Shown: positions 1 through 7,603, counted from the first letter of the stretch. The stretch is DNA of 38,522 nucleotides from an uncultured Lachnospiraceae bacterium (GCA_944381515.1 CALWLM010000015.1:1-38522), one strand, 5' to 3'. Notes: generated by a model not told the origin, from the letters alone. Translations and numbers: made by a program.

Positions 1-2
1 GA

Positions 3-275
3 TTATTCCTCGCCGAAGCCGCTGTCGATCAGAGCGACCAGCTCGTCTACAGCCTTTACCTCATCCTCGCCCTCGGCAGTCAGGGAAACCTCGGTGCCTT
101 TGCTTAAGGCCAGGGTCAGAAGCATCAGGATAGACTTAGCGTCGGCAGACTTGCCAGTCTTTAAGTTCTTGATGGTGATCTTGGAGCTGTAGCCCTTGGT
201 GGCAGCTACAAACACGGAAGCGGGACGGGCATGGAGGCCAGTCTTATTGACGATGGTGGTTGTTTTCTCGTACAT
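3..275 (-). CDS. ptsH: HPr, phosphocarrier protein of the PTS
   Basis: This is the cytosolic phosphocarrier that takes phosphate from enzyme I and passes it to the sugar-specific EIIA domains. The 90-residue product has the active-site motif TGLHARPAS with His15. It also has the regulatory serine in ADAKSILML (Ser48 here, equivalent to Ser46 in Bacillus), the target of HPr kinase, whose gene lies at 19359. The length is normal for the family. The sequence after the regulatory serine (ILMLLTLAL) departs from the common IMGVMSL. The gene points away from the HAD/ptsI pair, so ptsH and ptsI are not in one operon. The ribosome binding site is a modest AAGG about 8 nt before the ATG. A TTGACA-like hexamer lies upstream on the minus strand (near 362-367), but the -10 spacing is poor. 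Confidence 0.96.
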   Translation of the reverse strand: MYEKTTTIVNKTGLHARPASVFVAATKGYSSKITIKNLKTGKSADAKSILMLLTLALSKGTEVSLTAEGEDEVKAVDELVALIDSGFGEE

Positions 276-398
276 AGAAGTTACCTTGCCTTTCTTTCAA
301 CGATATGCAGCCGAAAAAGCTTGCTGTTATCAGTTTAGCATATTATGGCGGTCCATTCAAGTGTCAAAGAGAAAGAAAGATAAACTTTTTTTATACAC

Positions 399-427
399 TT
401 TACTTTTGGACAACGAAATAGTAGAAT
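399..427 (+). promoter_or_regulatory. Probable sigma-A promoter of the HAD/ptsI transcript
   Basis: A -35-like TTTACT (399-404) and a -10-like TAGAAT (422-427) are separated by 17 nt in an AT-rich stretch, 30 nt before the HAD gene. No other start signal is visible before ptsI, so it may serve both genes. Confidence 0.5.
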
Positions 428-457
428 AAAAAAGAGACAAGAAGAAAGGCGAAAAAG

Positions 458-1285
458 ATGGACATCCGACTGATTGCGACGGACATGGACGGTACACTGC
501 TGGATAATGAGAAGAATGTAAGCGACCGCAGCCGCAGAGCGCTGACGCTGGCTGCCGAGAGGGGAATAGAGATTGTTCCCGCCACCGGGCGCATGCTTGA
601 TATGGTGCCGGAGGAGGTCCTTTCCTTCCCTTTTGTGCGGTATGCCGTTGTATCCAACGGCAGTCTGGTGCAGAATGTCCGGACCGGAGAGAAGGTTTTC
701 TGCGCGGAGATTCCCTGCGAGGAGGCTGTGCAGATCTGCCGGCAGATGGCCAGTTATGGCACAATGTTTGACTGCTGCATAGACGGGCGCAGTTATCTGG
801 AGAGAGAGTACCTTGAGCGAATGGAGGAGTTTTTCATTGGACCCCGCCGTTTTATCGGGCCGATGCGGGCTGTGCGCAACGCGGTCGATGACCTGCCGGA
901 GTTTATCCGGGAAAAGGGTCAGGGCGTGCAGAAGCTCCAGATGATGTTTAAGGACCCGGAGCTTAGGGCGAAGGCGATGCGGGAGATTCGGGAGGCATTT
1001 CCCGATGTTCTGGTGACCAGTTCGGTAGACCGTAATCTGGAAATCAATGCCGGAGAAGCGAACAAGGGCAATGCTCTGCGCCGTCTCTGCGCTGTTCTTG
1101 ATATTCCAATGGAGCAGACGATAGCTTTTGGAGATGGCAGCAACGATGTGACGATGCTTTCAATGGCGGGCATAGGAGTTGCCATGGGAAATGCCTGCGA
1201 GGAAGCAAGGGCCGCAGCGGATAGGATTACCGGAACCAATACAGCGGATGGAGTCGCTTCTTTTCTCGAAGAATATGTATTATAA
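458..1285 (+). CDS. Cof-type HAD-IIB family hydrolase (sugar-phosphate phosphatase-like)
   Basis: This is a cytosolic haloacid-dehalogenase phosphatase of the Cof/YidA type. The 275 residues contain motif I as TDMDGTLLD (nucleophile Asp9, acid/base Asp11), motif II in the PATGR region and motif IV as GDGSNDVTML near residue 225. A C2-type cap lies between them (about 80-190). The family dephosphorylates small phosphometabolites such as sugar phosphates or flavin precursors; the substrate cannot be read from sequence. The start is an ATG with a purine-rich AAGAAAGG before it. The gene ends about 55 nt before ptsI with no terminator between, which suggests co-transcription with the PTS enzyme I gene and a role in phosphosugar metabolism (inference). 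Confidence 0.9.
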   Translation: MDIRLIATDMDGTLLDNEKNVSDRSRRALTLAAERGIEIVPATGRMLDMVPEEVLSFPFVRYAVVSNGSLVQNVRTGEKVFCAEIPCEEAVQICRQMASYGTMFDCCIDGRSYLEREYLERMEEFFIGPRRFIGPMRAVRNAVDDLPEFIREKGQGVQKLQMMFKDPELRAKAMREIREAFPDVLVTSSVDRNLEINAGEANKGNALRRLCAVLDIPMEQTIAFGDGSNDVTMLSMAGIGVAMGNACEEARAAADRITGTNTADGVASFLEEYVL

Positions 1286-1339
1286 GGCGAGTGCTCTTAT
1301 GATAGAAAAGGAAAGACAAACAATTATTGGAGGGTATTG

Positions 1340-3028
1340 ATGATGAAGACGATCAATGTAAAACGCACCGCGTCCAAGGGTGTTGTCATGGGCAAGGCCT
1401 ATGTGGTGACACGCCCGGATCTGTCGGCAGACCGTTCGGCGATCTCTGACAGTGCAGTGGAGGCCGAGGTCTCCCGCTACGAGGCGGCCATTGAGGCGGC
1501 CAAGGCAGATCTGGCTGTTTTGGCTGAGAGCAATGCCATCTTCGGCGCCCACCTGGAACTGGTGCAGGATCCTACGCTTTATGACGGCGTCATCGAAAAG
1601 ATCCGCGATGAGAAGAAGAACGCAGAGCTGGCTCTGGAGGAGACGGTGGATATGTTTGCCGCCATCTTTGCCGGAATGGATGACGAGTATATGCGCGAGC
1701 GCGGCGCCGACATGAAGGATGTGGGCAAGCGTCTGATGTGCAAGTTAAAAGGTGTGGAGGACAATGCTCTGGGCAATATCCATGAGAAGGTGATCGTGGT
1801 AGCCAGAGATCTGGCGCCCTCCGATACGGCTGTGATGAACCTGGATTATGTATTGGGCTTTATCACCCAGGAAGGCGGCGTTACCAGCCACGTGTCCATC
1901 ATGGCGCGCAATCTGGGCCTGCCGGCTCTGGTAGGCGTGGAGGGCATTCTGGATGAGGTGGCCAGCGGCGACTATATTGCCATGGATGCCAAGAACGGCA
2001 CGATTATTGTAAATCCTGACGAGGAGACCCAGACTGAGTATACGGCCAAGATGGAGGCGTTCATCCAGAGAGAGAAGGAGCTGGCTGAAATCAGCCTGCT
2101 GCCGGCCGAGACCAAGGACGGCAAGACTGTGGAACTGTTTGCCAATGTGGGCAATATCGAGGACATCAAGAATGCTCTGCCCCATCATATCGATGGCATC
2201 GGCCTGTTCCGTACGGAATTTTTGTACATGGAGAACGACCACTTCCCTACTGAGGAGGAGCAGTTTGCCGTATACAAGGAGGCTGCGGAGCTTCTGGAAG
2301 GTAAGGAAGTGATTATCCGTACGCTGGATATCGGCGGCGATAAGGAGCTGTCCTACTTTGATTTTGGACAGGAGGAGAATCCTTTCCTTGGTTATCGCGC
2401 GATTCGTATCTGCCTGGATAAGGAAGAGGTGTTTAAGACCCAGCTGCGCGCTCTGCTGCGCGCCAGCGCTTACGGCAATATCCGTATTATGTACCCGATG
2501 ATCATTTCCGTGGAGGAGCTGGATCGGGCCAACGAGCTGCTGGAAATCTGCAAGAGCGAGCTGCGTGCGGAAGGAAAGGCCTTCAATGAGGATATCGTGG
2601 TAGGCATGATGATCGAGACCCCTGCCAGCGTGGTCTGCGCAGAGGAGTTTGCCAGCAAGGTAGGCTTCTTCAGCATCGGCACCAACGATCTGACTCAGTA
2701 TACTCTGGCGGTGGACCGCGGCAACAAGAAGATTTCCAACATGTACAATTCCTTCCATCCCGCTGTGCTGCGCAACATCAAGCGTACCATTGACGCCGGC
2801 CATGGCGCGGGCATTAAGGTAGGCATGTGCGGCGAATTCGCCAGCGATCCCAGAGCTCTTAAGATTCTTCTGGGCTTTGGTCTGGATGAATTCAGCATGT
2901 CGGCGGGGGCTGTCTCTGAGGTTAAGGCGGAGCTGAGAAATTCCACCTACTCCGAGGCTAAGGAACTGGCGGACAAGGTGGCCAAATGTGCCTATATCCG
3001 TGATATCGAGGCTCTTTTGAACGAGTAA
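1340..3028 (+). CDS. ptsI: Phosphoenolpyruvate-protein phosphotransferase (PTS enzyme I)
   Basis: Enzyme I autophosphorylates from phosphoenolpyruvate and phosphorylates HPr. The roughly 562-residue protein matches the family length. It shows the swivelling phosphohistidine domain with GGVTSHVSIMARNLGLPALV (active-site His) near residue 190. The C-terminal PEP-binding TIM barrel has GIGLFRTEFLYM, the MIETPA motif and the conserved GTNDLTQYTLAVDR and MCGEFASDP signatures. Two consecutive ATG codons at 1340 and 1343 follow GGAGGG (1329-1334), at spacings of 5 and 8 nt, so either could start. A clear terminator follows the gene. Confidence 0.97.
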   Translation: MMKTINVKRTASKGVVMGKAYVVTRPDLSADRSAISDSAVEAEVSRYEAAIEAAKADLAVLAESNAIFGAHLELVQDPTLYDGVIEKIRDEKKNAELALEETVDMFAAIFAGMDDEYMRERGADMKDVGKRLMCKLKGVEDNALGNIHEKVIVVARDLAPSDTAVMNLDYVLGFITQEGGVTSHVSIMARNLGLPALVGVEGILDEVASGDYIAMDAKNGTIIVNPDEETQTEYTAKMEAFIQREKELAEISLLPAETKDGKTVELFANVGNIEDIKNALPHHIDGIGLFRTEFLYMENDHFPTEEEQFAVYKEAAELLEGKEVIIRTLDIGGDKELSYFDFGQEENPFLGYRAIRICLDKEEVFKTQLRALLRASAYGNIRIMYPMIISVEELDRANELLEICKSELRAEGKAFNEDIVVGMMIETPASVVCAEEFASKVGFFSIGTNDLTQYTLAVDRGNKKISNMYNSFHPAVLRNIKRTIDAGHGAGIKVGMCGEFASDPRALKILLGFGLDEFSMSAGAVSEVKAELRNSTYSEAKELADKVAKCAYIRDIEALLNE

Positions 3029-3069
3029 ACAGCTGTAAAATAAATCTGCGTTACAGGGCAGATGGGACA

Positions 3070-3110
3070 GGGCTGCTGCGAGGGCATTTCGCTTTCGGGC
3101 AGCCCTTTTT
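3070..3110 (+). terminator. Intrinsic terminator of ptsI
   Basis: GGGCTGC (3070-3076) pairs with GCAGCCC (3099-3105), followed by TTTTT. Just downstream, 3111-3140 holds a second inverted repeat (about 12 bp with a G-U pair) that has no T-tract of its own. Confidence 0.85.
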
Positions 3111-3258
3111 ATTTCATGGGAAACTGTGTTCCTATGAAATAAAAAACGTTCCGCGAGGATCGCGCTGTTCTATTTTAGCATATTATTTCGCTGTGACTTG
3201 CAAAATGTGGATGAATAACCCATCTTATTCCGGCAAGACTAATAGCGAGGTGATAATC

Positions 3259-4152
3259 GTGAAGAAGAACCAATTTACCAGAATGCTGCAAAATAAAACC
3301 GTTCTTGCAGCATTGCTCATAGTATTAATGGCGGGAACTGCTGTTGCCGGGATTATGGCGGTGCGCAGAAGTGATTCGGGGGATGGCGGGGATGGCCAGT
3401 CCGGCTATGCATTTGAAACCCAGGATGACTCCGGCAATGAGCAGCTGGCTGTGCCGTCGCAGCCGGAGACCGAAGAAGAGACAGAGGAAGAGACCAGGCG
3501 GGAGCAGCTCAGAGAAACGCAAGAGGAAAACGAGGGAAAACCGGTGCAGTCCGGTGATGTAGACGCTGTTTTGGAGAACGAGAATGAAGATGCCCTGGGA
3601 ACCCTGACGGACGAAATGGATGAGGATGCAGGCGAATTGCTGGAGGAAACGCTGGTGGACGATGGTGACGCTGTGGTGTATGAGCCGGAGACAGAGGCGG
3701 ATGATCAGGCGGTGGATGCAGCCGGGACAGCCCTGAATTTTCAGGCCGGGAGTACCATCAGCTGGCCGGTGGAGGGGAATGTAATCCTGGACTACAGTAT
3801 GGACAGCACCATTTATTTCCCAACTCTCGCACAGTATAAGTGCAACCCCGGAATCCTGATCCAAAGCGAGGTAGGGACTCCTGTGGAGGCGGCGGCCCGT
3901 GGAATGGTGACGGCTATCGGCTCCAACGAGGAACTGGGCAATTTTGTACAAATGGATTTGGGCGGCGATTATTCGGTAATCTATGGTCAGCTGACGGATG
4001 TGACCGTATCCCTGGATCAGGTGGTGGAGACCGGGGAAGTGCTGGGTTATGTGGCGGAGCCTACCAAATATTATGTGGTGGAGGGACCAAATATGTATCT
4101 GGAGCTGCGCTATCAGGGCAATCCGGTGGACCCCTTGGACTATATCCGCTGA
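3259..4152 (+). CDS. Membrane-anchored LytM/M23-fold protein without metal ligands (SpoIIQ-like)
   Basis: The predicted protein has 297 residues. A short basic N-terminus leads into one hydrophobic anchor (about residues 15-35). An acidic low-complexity linker rich in Glu and Asp (about 45-165) follows, then a C-terminal LytM/M23 fold (about 180-297). The fold is recognised by GTPVEAAARGMVTAIG and GEVLGYV. Every catalytic position is substituted. The HxGxD motif reads NPGIL (196-200), the YxHL motif reads YGQL (242-245), and the HLHFE motif reads NMYLE (278-282). It is therefore probably a non-enzymatic binding module. The known precedent is SpoIIQ, whose degenerate LytM domain binds SpoIIIAH across the forespore gap; assignment to SpoIIQ is an inference. 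The GTG start at 3259 is chosen because GAGGTG lies 6 nt upstream; the open frame extends further with no better start. Confidence 0.78.
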   Translation: MKKNQFTRMLQNKTVLAALLIVLMAGTAVAGIMAVRRSDSGDGGDGQSGYAFETQDDSGNEQLAVPSQPETEEETEEETRREQLRETQEENEGKPVQSGDVDAVLENENEDALGTLTDEMDEDAGELLEETLVDDGDAVVYEPETEADDQAVDAAGTALNFQAGSTISWPVEGNVILDYSMDSTIYFPTLAQYKCNPGILIQSEVGTPVEAAARGMVTAIGSNEELGNFVQMDLGGDYSVIYGQLTDVTVSLDQVVETGEVLGYVAEPTKYYVVEGPNMYLELRYQGNPVDPLDYIR

Positions 4153-4176
4153 AATCAAAATTTTACTGCCATCAGG

Positions 4177-4217
4177 GGAGGGTATCCTGGACCGGACGGG
4201 GAAGGATATCCTCCTTT
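4177..4217 (+). terminator. Weak terminator-like hairpin after the LytM gene
   Basis: GGAGGGTATCC (4177-4187) pairs with GGATATCCTCC (4204-4214) over 11 bp with one G-U pair, followed only by TTTG. The short T-tract makes termination uncertain. Confidence 0.45.
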
Positions 4218-4262
4218 GACGTGAGCCGTCTGACAGTCTACAGGAAATTGTAAGAAATAAGC

Positions 4263-4292
4263 TGGCAAACTCCCTGGATTCTTTGGTATAAT
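4263..4292 (+). promoter_or_regulatory. Promoter of the amidase gene
   Basis: A perfect TATAAT (4287-4292) with an upstream TG (extended -10) lies 32 nt before the start. A weak -35, TGGCAA (4263-4268), is 18 nt upstream of it. Confidence 0.6.
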
Positions 4293-4323
4293 AGCCAGTA
4301 GATTTACATATTTGGAGGAAATG

Positions 4324-5106
4324 ATGGGGAGCAGGGAACTAAAGAAGAATGTAGAGAGAGCGCGCCGCAGAGCCTATTACGAGAGCTTGTCTCCGGAGGA
4401 AAAAAAGGAGTACCGGGCCCGTATAATCCGGGAGAAAAAACTAAAAAAGCTGAAAAGGATGGCCTTTGGCAGCGCAGCCCTGCTTGTTCTGATGCTTGTA
4501 GGCTTTATCGGCGTGCTGGCAGGGCGGGGAGAAAGCGAGGAAGTATATAATCCGGATCAGGGCGTGCAGGCCGAAGGAGGAGAAACGCAGGCGGCGCCGG
4601 CGTCTGCGCCTGCGGACGCAGTACCGGATTGGGTGGTTGAGAATCTGATACGGGTCAACCGGTATTCGCGGCCGGGGACCCCTCTGGAACAGGTGAATGG
4701 GATTGTGATCCATTATACCGGCAATCCCGGTACCACCGCGGAGCAGAACCGCAGCTATTTCGACGGTCTGGCAGACATGGGGGAGACCAGCGCCAGCAGT
4801 CATTTTGTCATCGGTATCGATGGTACAGTGATCCAGTGCGTGCCTCTGGATGAGATCGCCTACGCTTCCAATGAGAGAAATGCAGATACAATTTCCATTG
4901 AATGCTGTCATTCCGACGAGACGGGGAAATTCAGCGAGGAAACCTATGATTCCCTGGTGCGTCTGGTCAAATGGCTGGAGGAGGCCTACAATCTGGAGCC
5001 GGAGGACGTAATCCGCCACTACGATGTAACGGGAAAGGAGTGCCCTCTTTATTATGTGGAGAATCCGGAGGCCTGGGAACAATTTTTAAAGGATATTGCT
5101 TTATAG
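4324..5106 (+). CDS. N-acetylmuramoyl-L-alanine amidase (Amidase_2 type), membrane anchored
   Basis: This is a predicted zinc amidase that cuts the bond between muramic acid and the stem peptide. The 260-residue protein starts with a highly charged cytoplasmic stretch rich in Lys, Arg and Glu. One transmembrane helix follows (about 46-67), then a short linker and a C-terminal T7-lysozyme/PGRP-like domain (about 100-260). The three expected zinc ligands are visible: His130 in VIHYTGNPG, His232 in RHYDVTGKECP and Cys240 in the same motif. The catalytic machinery therefore looks intact, unlike the LytM protein upstream. The start is the second of two adjacent ATGs, 5 nt after GGAGG (4314-4318). 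It has its own promoter, so joint regulation with the LytM gene is not proven. A role in sporulation or wall turnover is inferred only from position. Confidence 0.88.
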   Translation: MGSRELKKNVERARRRAYYESLSPEEKKEYRARIIREKKLKKLKRMAFGSAALLVLMLVGFIGVLAGRGESEEVYNPDQGVQAEGGETQAAPASAPADAVPDWVVENLIRVNRYSRPGTPLEQVNGIVIHYTGNPGTTAEQNRSYFDGLADMGETSASSHFVIGIDGTVIQCVPLDEIAYASNERNADTISIECCHSDETGKFSEETYDSLVRLVKWLEEAYNLEPEDVIRHYDVTGKECPLYYVENPEAWEQFLKDIAL

Positions 5107-5370
5107 GCCAGCGCTTCATAGATTAGCGCATAGGTTAGAGTTTTGCAGGCCAGCGCAAGGTCTTCTATTTTGCGAGAGATTTATCAGACAATTTAGAAAC
5201 AATATGACAAAATGAAAAATATAATCGGTGCAGAGGATTATTCAGTGAAATAGTGCGGTGGATATGCACAATAATAAGAGATGATTCGACATATAATACA
5301 GAATAAAATATTGTATTTTGCAAAACGACTATTTATTTAAAAGAAATACAATAAAAAACTGAAAAAATCC
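5107..5370 (+). other. AT-rich intergenic stretch with no gene seen
   Basis: No open frame with a plausible start is present. A 9-nt direct repeat, GGCCAGCGC, occurs at 5107 and again about 40 nt later. The rest is AT-rich, with several chance TATAAT-like hexamers that lack a matching -35. Confidence 0.5.
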
Positions 5371-5399
5371 TTGACAAACCAGAGAAAATATGGCATGAT
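5371..5399 (+). promoter_or_regulatory. Promoter of the structured RNA
   Basis: A consensus -35 TTGACA (5371-5376) is followed after 17 nt by CATGAT (5394-5399), with an extended -10 TG at 5391-5392. Transcription would begin near 5406. No ribosome binding site and start codon leading to a long frame follow. Confidence 0.72.
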
Positions 5400-5405
5400 A
5401 TAGAC

Positions 5406-5900
5406 ACAAGGAAAACAAAAGGAACGAACCGATATCGAAGTACCGATACCGGAAAAATACCAGAAAGGGGTGAGTCCCATGTACTAAGAACGATACATAG
5501 AACGACAGAAATGTTAGAATCTATGAAAAGTGGAAGCGGTGATGCGGAAGGTTCAGTTCCCATGAATGGATGAGGAACCATCATCGCAAAATAATATTAA
5601 GAAGGATAAGAAGACTATTATTGGAAGATTTCATGATTAATCCGTAGGAACGGCACTGGCTGTATTACCGATAACACATCGGAGGATGCATAGAGGCATC
5701 GACGAAAGCCATGATGCCCGGTCAGAAGATACGGAAACGAGATTGTCTGAAAGTGTAAACTGCAAACGTGACTGAGAGAATCAGACGTGAAAGGCAGTAG
5801 CAGATATATAAAGATACCTGCAGCATGAAATAATAGTTCAACTGAATATAGAAAAATAATCAGGCGGCGCCTGCTGAAATGAGTCAGCAGGCGCCGTTTT
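5406..5900 (+). ncRNA. Large structured non-coding RNA, about 495 nt, class not identified
   Basis: The stretch between a consensus promoter and a perfect terminator has no usable reading frame but is filled with nested inverted repeats. Helices I can pair: 5479-5483 with 5494-5498; 5536-5543 with 5580-5587, enclosing 5550-5554 with 5575-5579; 5591-5596 with 5616-5621; 5642-5645 with 5650-5653; 5668-5672 with 5678-5682; 5685-5689 with 5696-5700; 5722-5726 with 5746-5750, enclosing a stem closed by a GAAA tetraloop (5732-5739). A three-tier hairpin lies at 5759-5798 (ACUGC, ACGU and CUGA arms), and 5800-5803 pairs with 5818-5821. Size and hairpin density resemble the ornate large RNAs of Firmicutes (OLE, ROOL, GOLLD), but I cannot assign it to any of them. 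It does not show the landmarks of RNase P RNA, tmRNA, SRP RNA or a group II intron domain V. The exact 5' end is inferred from the promoter. Confidence 0.75.
5865..5900 (+). terminator. Intrinsic terminator ending the structured RNA
   Basis: CGGCGCCTGCTGA (5865-5877) and TCAGCAGGCGCCG (5884-5896) form a perfect 13-bp GC-rich stem with a 6-nt loop, followed directly by TTTT. Confidence 0.92.
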
Positions 5901-6037
5901 ACGGTTACGAATTAACAATCCGGGTGTTTTATGAAAAAAATCCATTAAAAATTCATTTGTGCTTAATCCCGGAAAAAGAACCATAGACGGCATGAAAAAT
6001 TGGCAAATTTTTGGGCAATTGGTCGGAGGGAAAAGAC

Positions 6038-6066
6038 TTGACCTTGGAGTTGGAAGGTGTTATAAC
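6038..6066 (+). promoter_or_regulatory. Promoter of the atp operon
   Basis: TTGACC (6038-6043) and TATAAC (6061-6066) are 17 nt apart, with an extended -10 TG at 6058-6059, about 80 nt before the first gene. Short CCTT/AAGG arms lie within the spacer. The 17-nt spacing argues against a MerR-type promoter. Confidence 0.72.
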
Positions 6067-6146
6067 TCTACATTAGATACAAAACAATCATAGTAGCCCT
6101 GTTCTTGTATTGCAGCCCATAGGTCGGAAAGTAAAGGAGAATTGCC

Positions 6147-6404
6147 ATGTGGGGAGTTATTATCGGTGCGGTATTCGGCGGAATGCAGCTATATTTGCTT
6201 TCATTAGCAGTCGGATCCCTCGGGACTTCGGGCATTAAAATCTGGCCTTTGGTGGTGCAGTTTTTTTGCCCTGTCGCCGGGCTAGGCATATGTGCGTTTG
6301 CGGCGCGCGGCCAGTTGATTCACTGTGCCGTTACCATGAGCGTCATATTGATTGGCGGCGCGGTGATCAATTTTATTATTAAGCGCAAGAGAAAGGAGGA
6401 TTGA
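6147..6404 (+). CDS. Small membrane protein in the atpI position
   Basis: The 85-residue, very hydrophobic protein has two or three predicted transmembrane segments (about 3-27, 32-52 and 58-78) and a basic C-terminal tail (KRKRKED). It is the first gene of the ATP synthase operon, where many bacteria place atpI, and it overlaps the ribosome binding region of atpB. AtpI proteins are short membrane proteins linked to c-ring assembly or ion supply. The sequence itself shows no motif I can name, so the AtpI relation rests on position, size and topology. The start has GTAAAGGAG about 7 nt upstream. Confidence 0.72.
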   Translation: MWGVIIGAVFGGMQLYLLSLAVGSLGTSGIKIWPLVVQFFCPVAGLGICAFAARGQLIHCAVTMSVILIGGAVINFIIKRKRKED

Positions 6405-6409
6405 ATGCG

Positions 6410-7297
6410 TTGGACTTGCTGTTAAAATATGGTCTCCTGGCTCTGGGCCTGGCGCTGACCATCGTCGGTTGGTTCTGGCGCAGGTCTGTGAAACAGAAGT
6501 CGGAGGATGACCCGAAGGCTCTGAAAAAACAGAAGACATGGTCGTCCATCGTGCTGGTTGTAGGTCTGTGGTGCCTGACAGAAGAGATTCTGAAGCTTCT
6601 GTTTGGAACGAAAGAGGCTGAGGTATTTTCCGTCAGCATCTGGGCGCCGCGAATGGAAATCGGCGGCGTCACGATCAGTTCGACTGTAGTGATTACCTGG
6701 GTGGTCATGGCGATCCTGATCCTGATCGCAGTGCTTCTGCGCATCTTTGTCATCCCCAAGATGACGGACAAGCCTCATGGCATTCAGACGGTACTGGAGC
6801 TTGGCATAGAGTACGCCTGCAAATTTACTAAATCCAATGTGGGTGATTTGGGAGCGGGTCTTCCGGCCTATATTGCCACGATAGCTTTGTTTATGGTTGG
6901 ATGTGCAGCCGTAGAGCTAATGGGAGTGCGTGCTCCTACATCGGATATTACCATGACTTTTGCCATGGCTTTGATCACTTTCATTTTGATTAACTATTAT
7001 GGAATCAAGAAAAAGGGTGTGGCTGGCAGAATTAAAACGCTGGCTGAGCCGACGCCGGTGGTATTTCCTATTGAGGTGGTTTCCCAGCTGGCTGTGCCGG
7101 TATCTCTGGCCTGCCGACTTTTCGGAAATATGCTGGGCGGCATGATCGTTATGGACCTGCTGTATATGGCTATGGGCAATGCCGCTATCGGTATTCCCAG
7201 CGTGGTAGGACTTTATTTCAATGTGTTCCACCCGCTGATTCAAACCTATATATTTATGACGCTGACCCTTACGTTTATCAGAGAGGCGACGGAGTGA
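6410..7297 (+). CDS. atpB: ATP synthase F0 subunit a
   Basis: Subunit a forms the ion half-channels next to the c ring. The essential arginine is present in CRLFGNMLGG (Arg236), and the final helix FHPLIQTYIFMTLTLTFI fits the family. The position equivalent to E. coli Glu219 is a Met, while the late His is kept. The N-terminus is long: an extra hydrophobic segment (about 4-22), a charged loop KQKSEDDPKALKKQK and a second helix (about 43-62) precede the usual first conserved helix at GVTISSTVVITWVVMAIL. The start is probably TTG at 6410, 10 nt after GAAAGGAGGA. The upstream TTG at 6401 abuts the ribosome binding site, and the ATG at 6405 is out of frame and stops at once. Confidence 0.93.
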   Translation: MDLLLKYGLLALGLALTIVGWFWRRSVKQKSEDDPKALKKQKTWSSIVLVVGLWCLTEEILKLLFGTKEAEVFSVSIWAPRMEIGGVTISSTVVITWVVMAILILIAVLLRIFVIPKMTDKPHGIQTVLELGIEYACKFTKSNVGDLGAGLPAYIATIALFMVGCAAVELMGVRAPTSDITMTFAMALITFILINYYGIKKKGVAGRIKTLAEPTPVVFPIEVVSQLAVPVSLACRLFGNMLGGMIVMDLLYMAMGNAAIGIPSVVGLYFNVFHPLIQTYIFMTLTLTFIREATE

Positions 7298-7355
7298 TAT
7301 CGCTCTCCTGAATCCTGAAGATTAAATGAAAAAGTAATTTGGAGGAATTATTATT

Positions 7356-7583
7356 ATGAATACTGGAATTATCGCAATCGCTGTCGCTCTGGCTTTGCTG
7401 CCCTGTGCTTTCGCCGGAATGGCAATGGGTCTTGCCACCGGAAAAGCTGTTGACGCTACAGCCCGCCAGCCTGAGGCTTCCGGCAAGATCAGTTCCACCC
7501 TGCTGTTAGGTCTGGCTCTGACCGAGTCCTGCGCTATTTACGGTTTCGTTACGGCCCTGATCATCGCATTTACATTAGCATAA
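7356..7583 (+). CDS. atpE: ATP synthase F0 subunit c (proteolipid)
   Basis: The 75-residue hairpin of two helices forms the rotor ring. The ion-binding carboxylate is Glu57 in [13 protein letters not shown], and the polar loop carries the conserved ARQPEA. By comparison with the sodium-translocating c subunit of Ilyobacter tartaricus (ligands Q32, V63, E65, S66, Y70), the equivalents here are Met24, Leu55, Glu57, Ser58 and Tyr62. Glu, Ser and Tyr are kept, while the helix-1 Gln is replaced by Met. The glycine-rich packing motif of helix 1 is altered to [10 protein letters not shown]. The ribosome binding site is GGAGG about 10 nt upstream. Confidence 0.95.
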   Translation: MNTGIIAIAVALALLPCAFAGMAMGLATGKAVDATARQPEASGKISSTLLLGLALTESCAIYGFVTALIIAFTLA

Positions 7584-7603
7584 CAGCATAAGGAGCGAGA
7601 GTT

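Noticed and set aside
5406..5900. Group II intron, RNase P RNA, tmRNA or T-box as an identity for the structured RNA
   Set aside because: I find no domain V consensus, no RNase P core landmarks, no tmRNA ends and no T-box sequence, and the region ends in an independent terminator.
6038..6066. MerR-type operator in the atp promoter
   Set aside because: CCTT/AAGG arms exist but are short, and the promoter spacing is 17 nt rather than the 19-20 nt typical of MerR targets.
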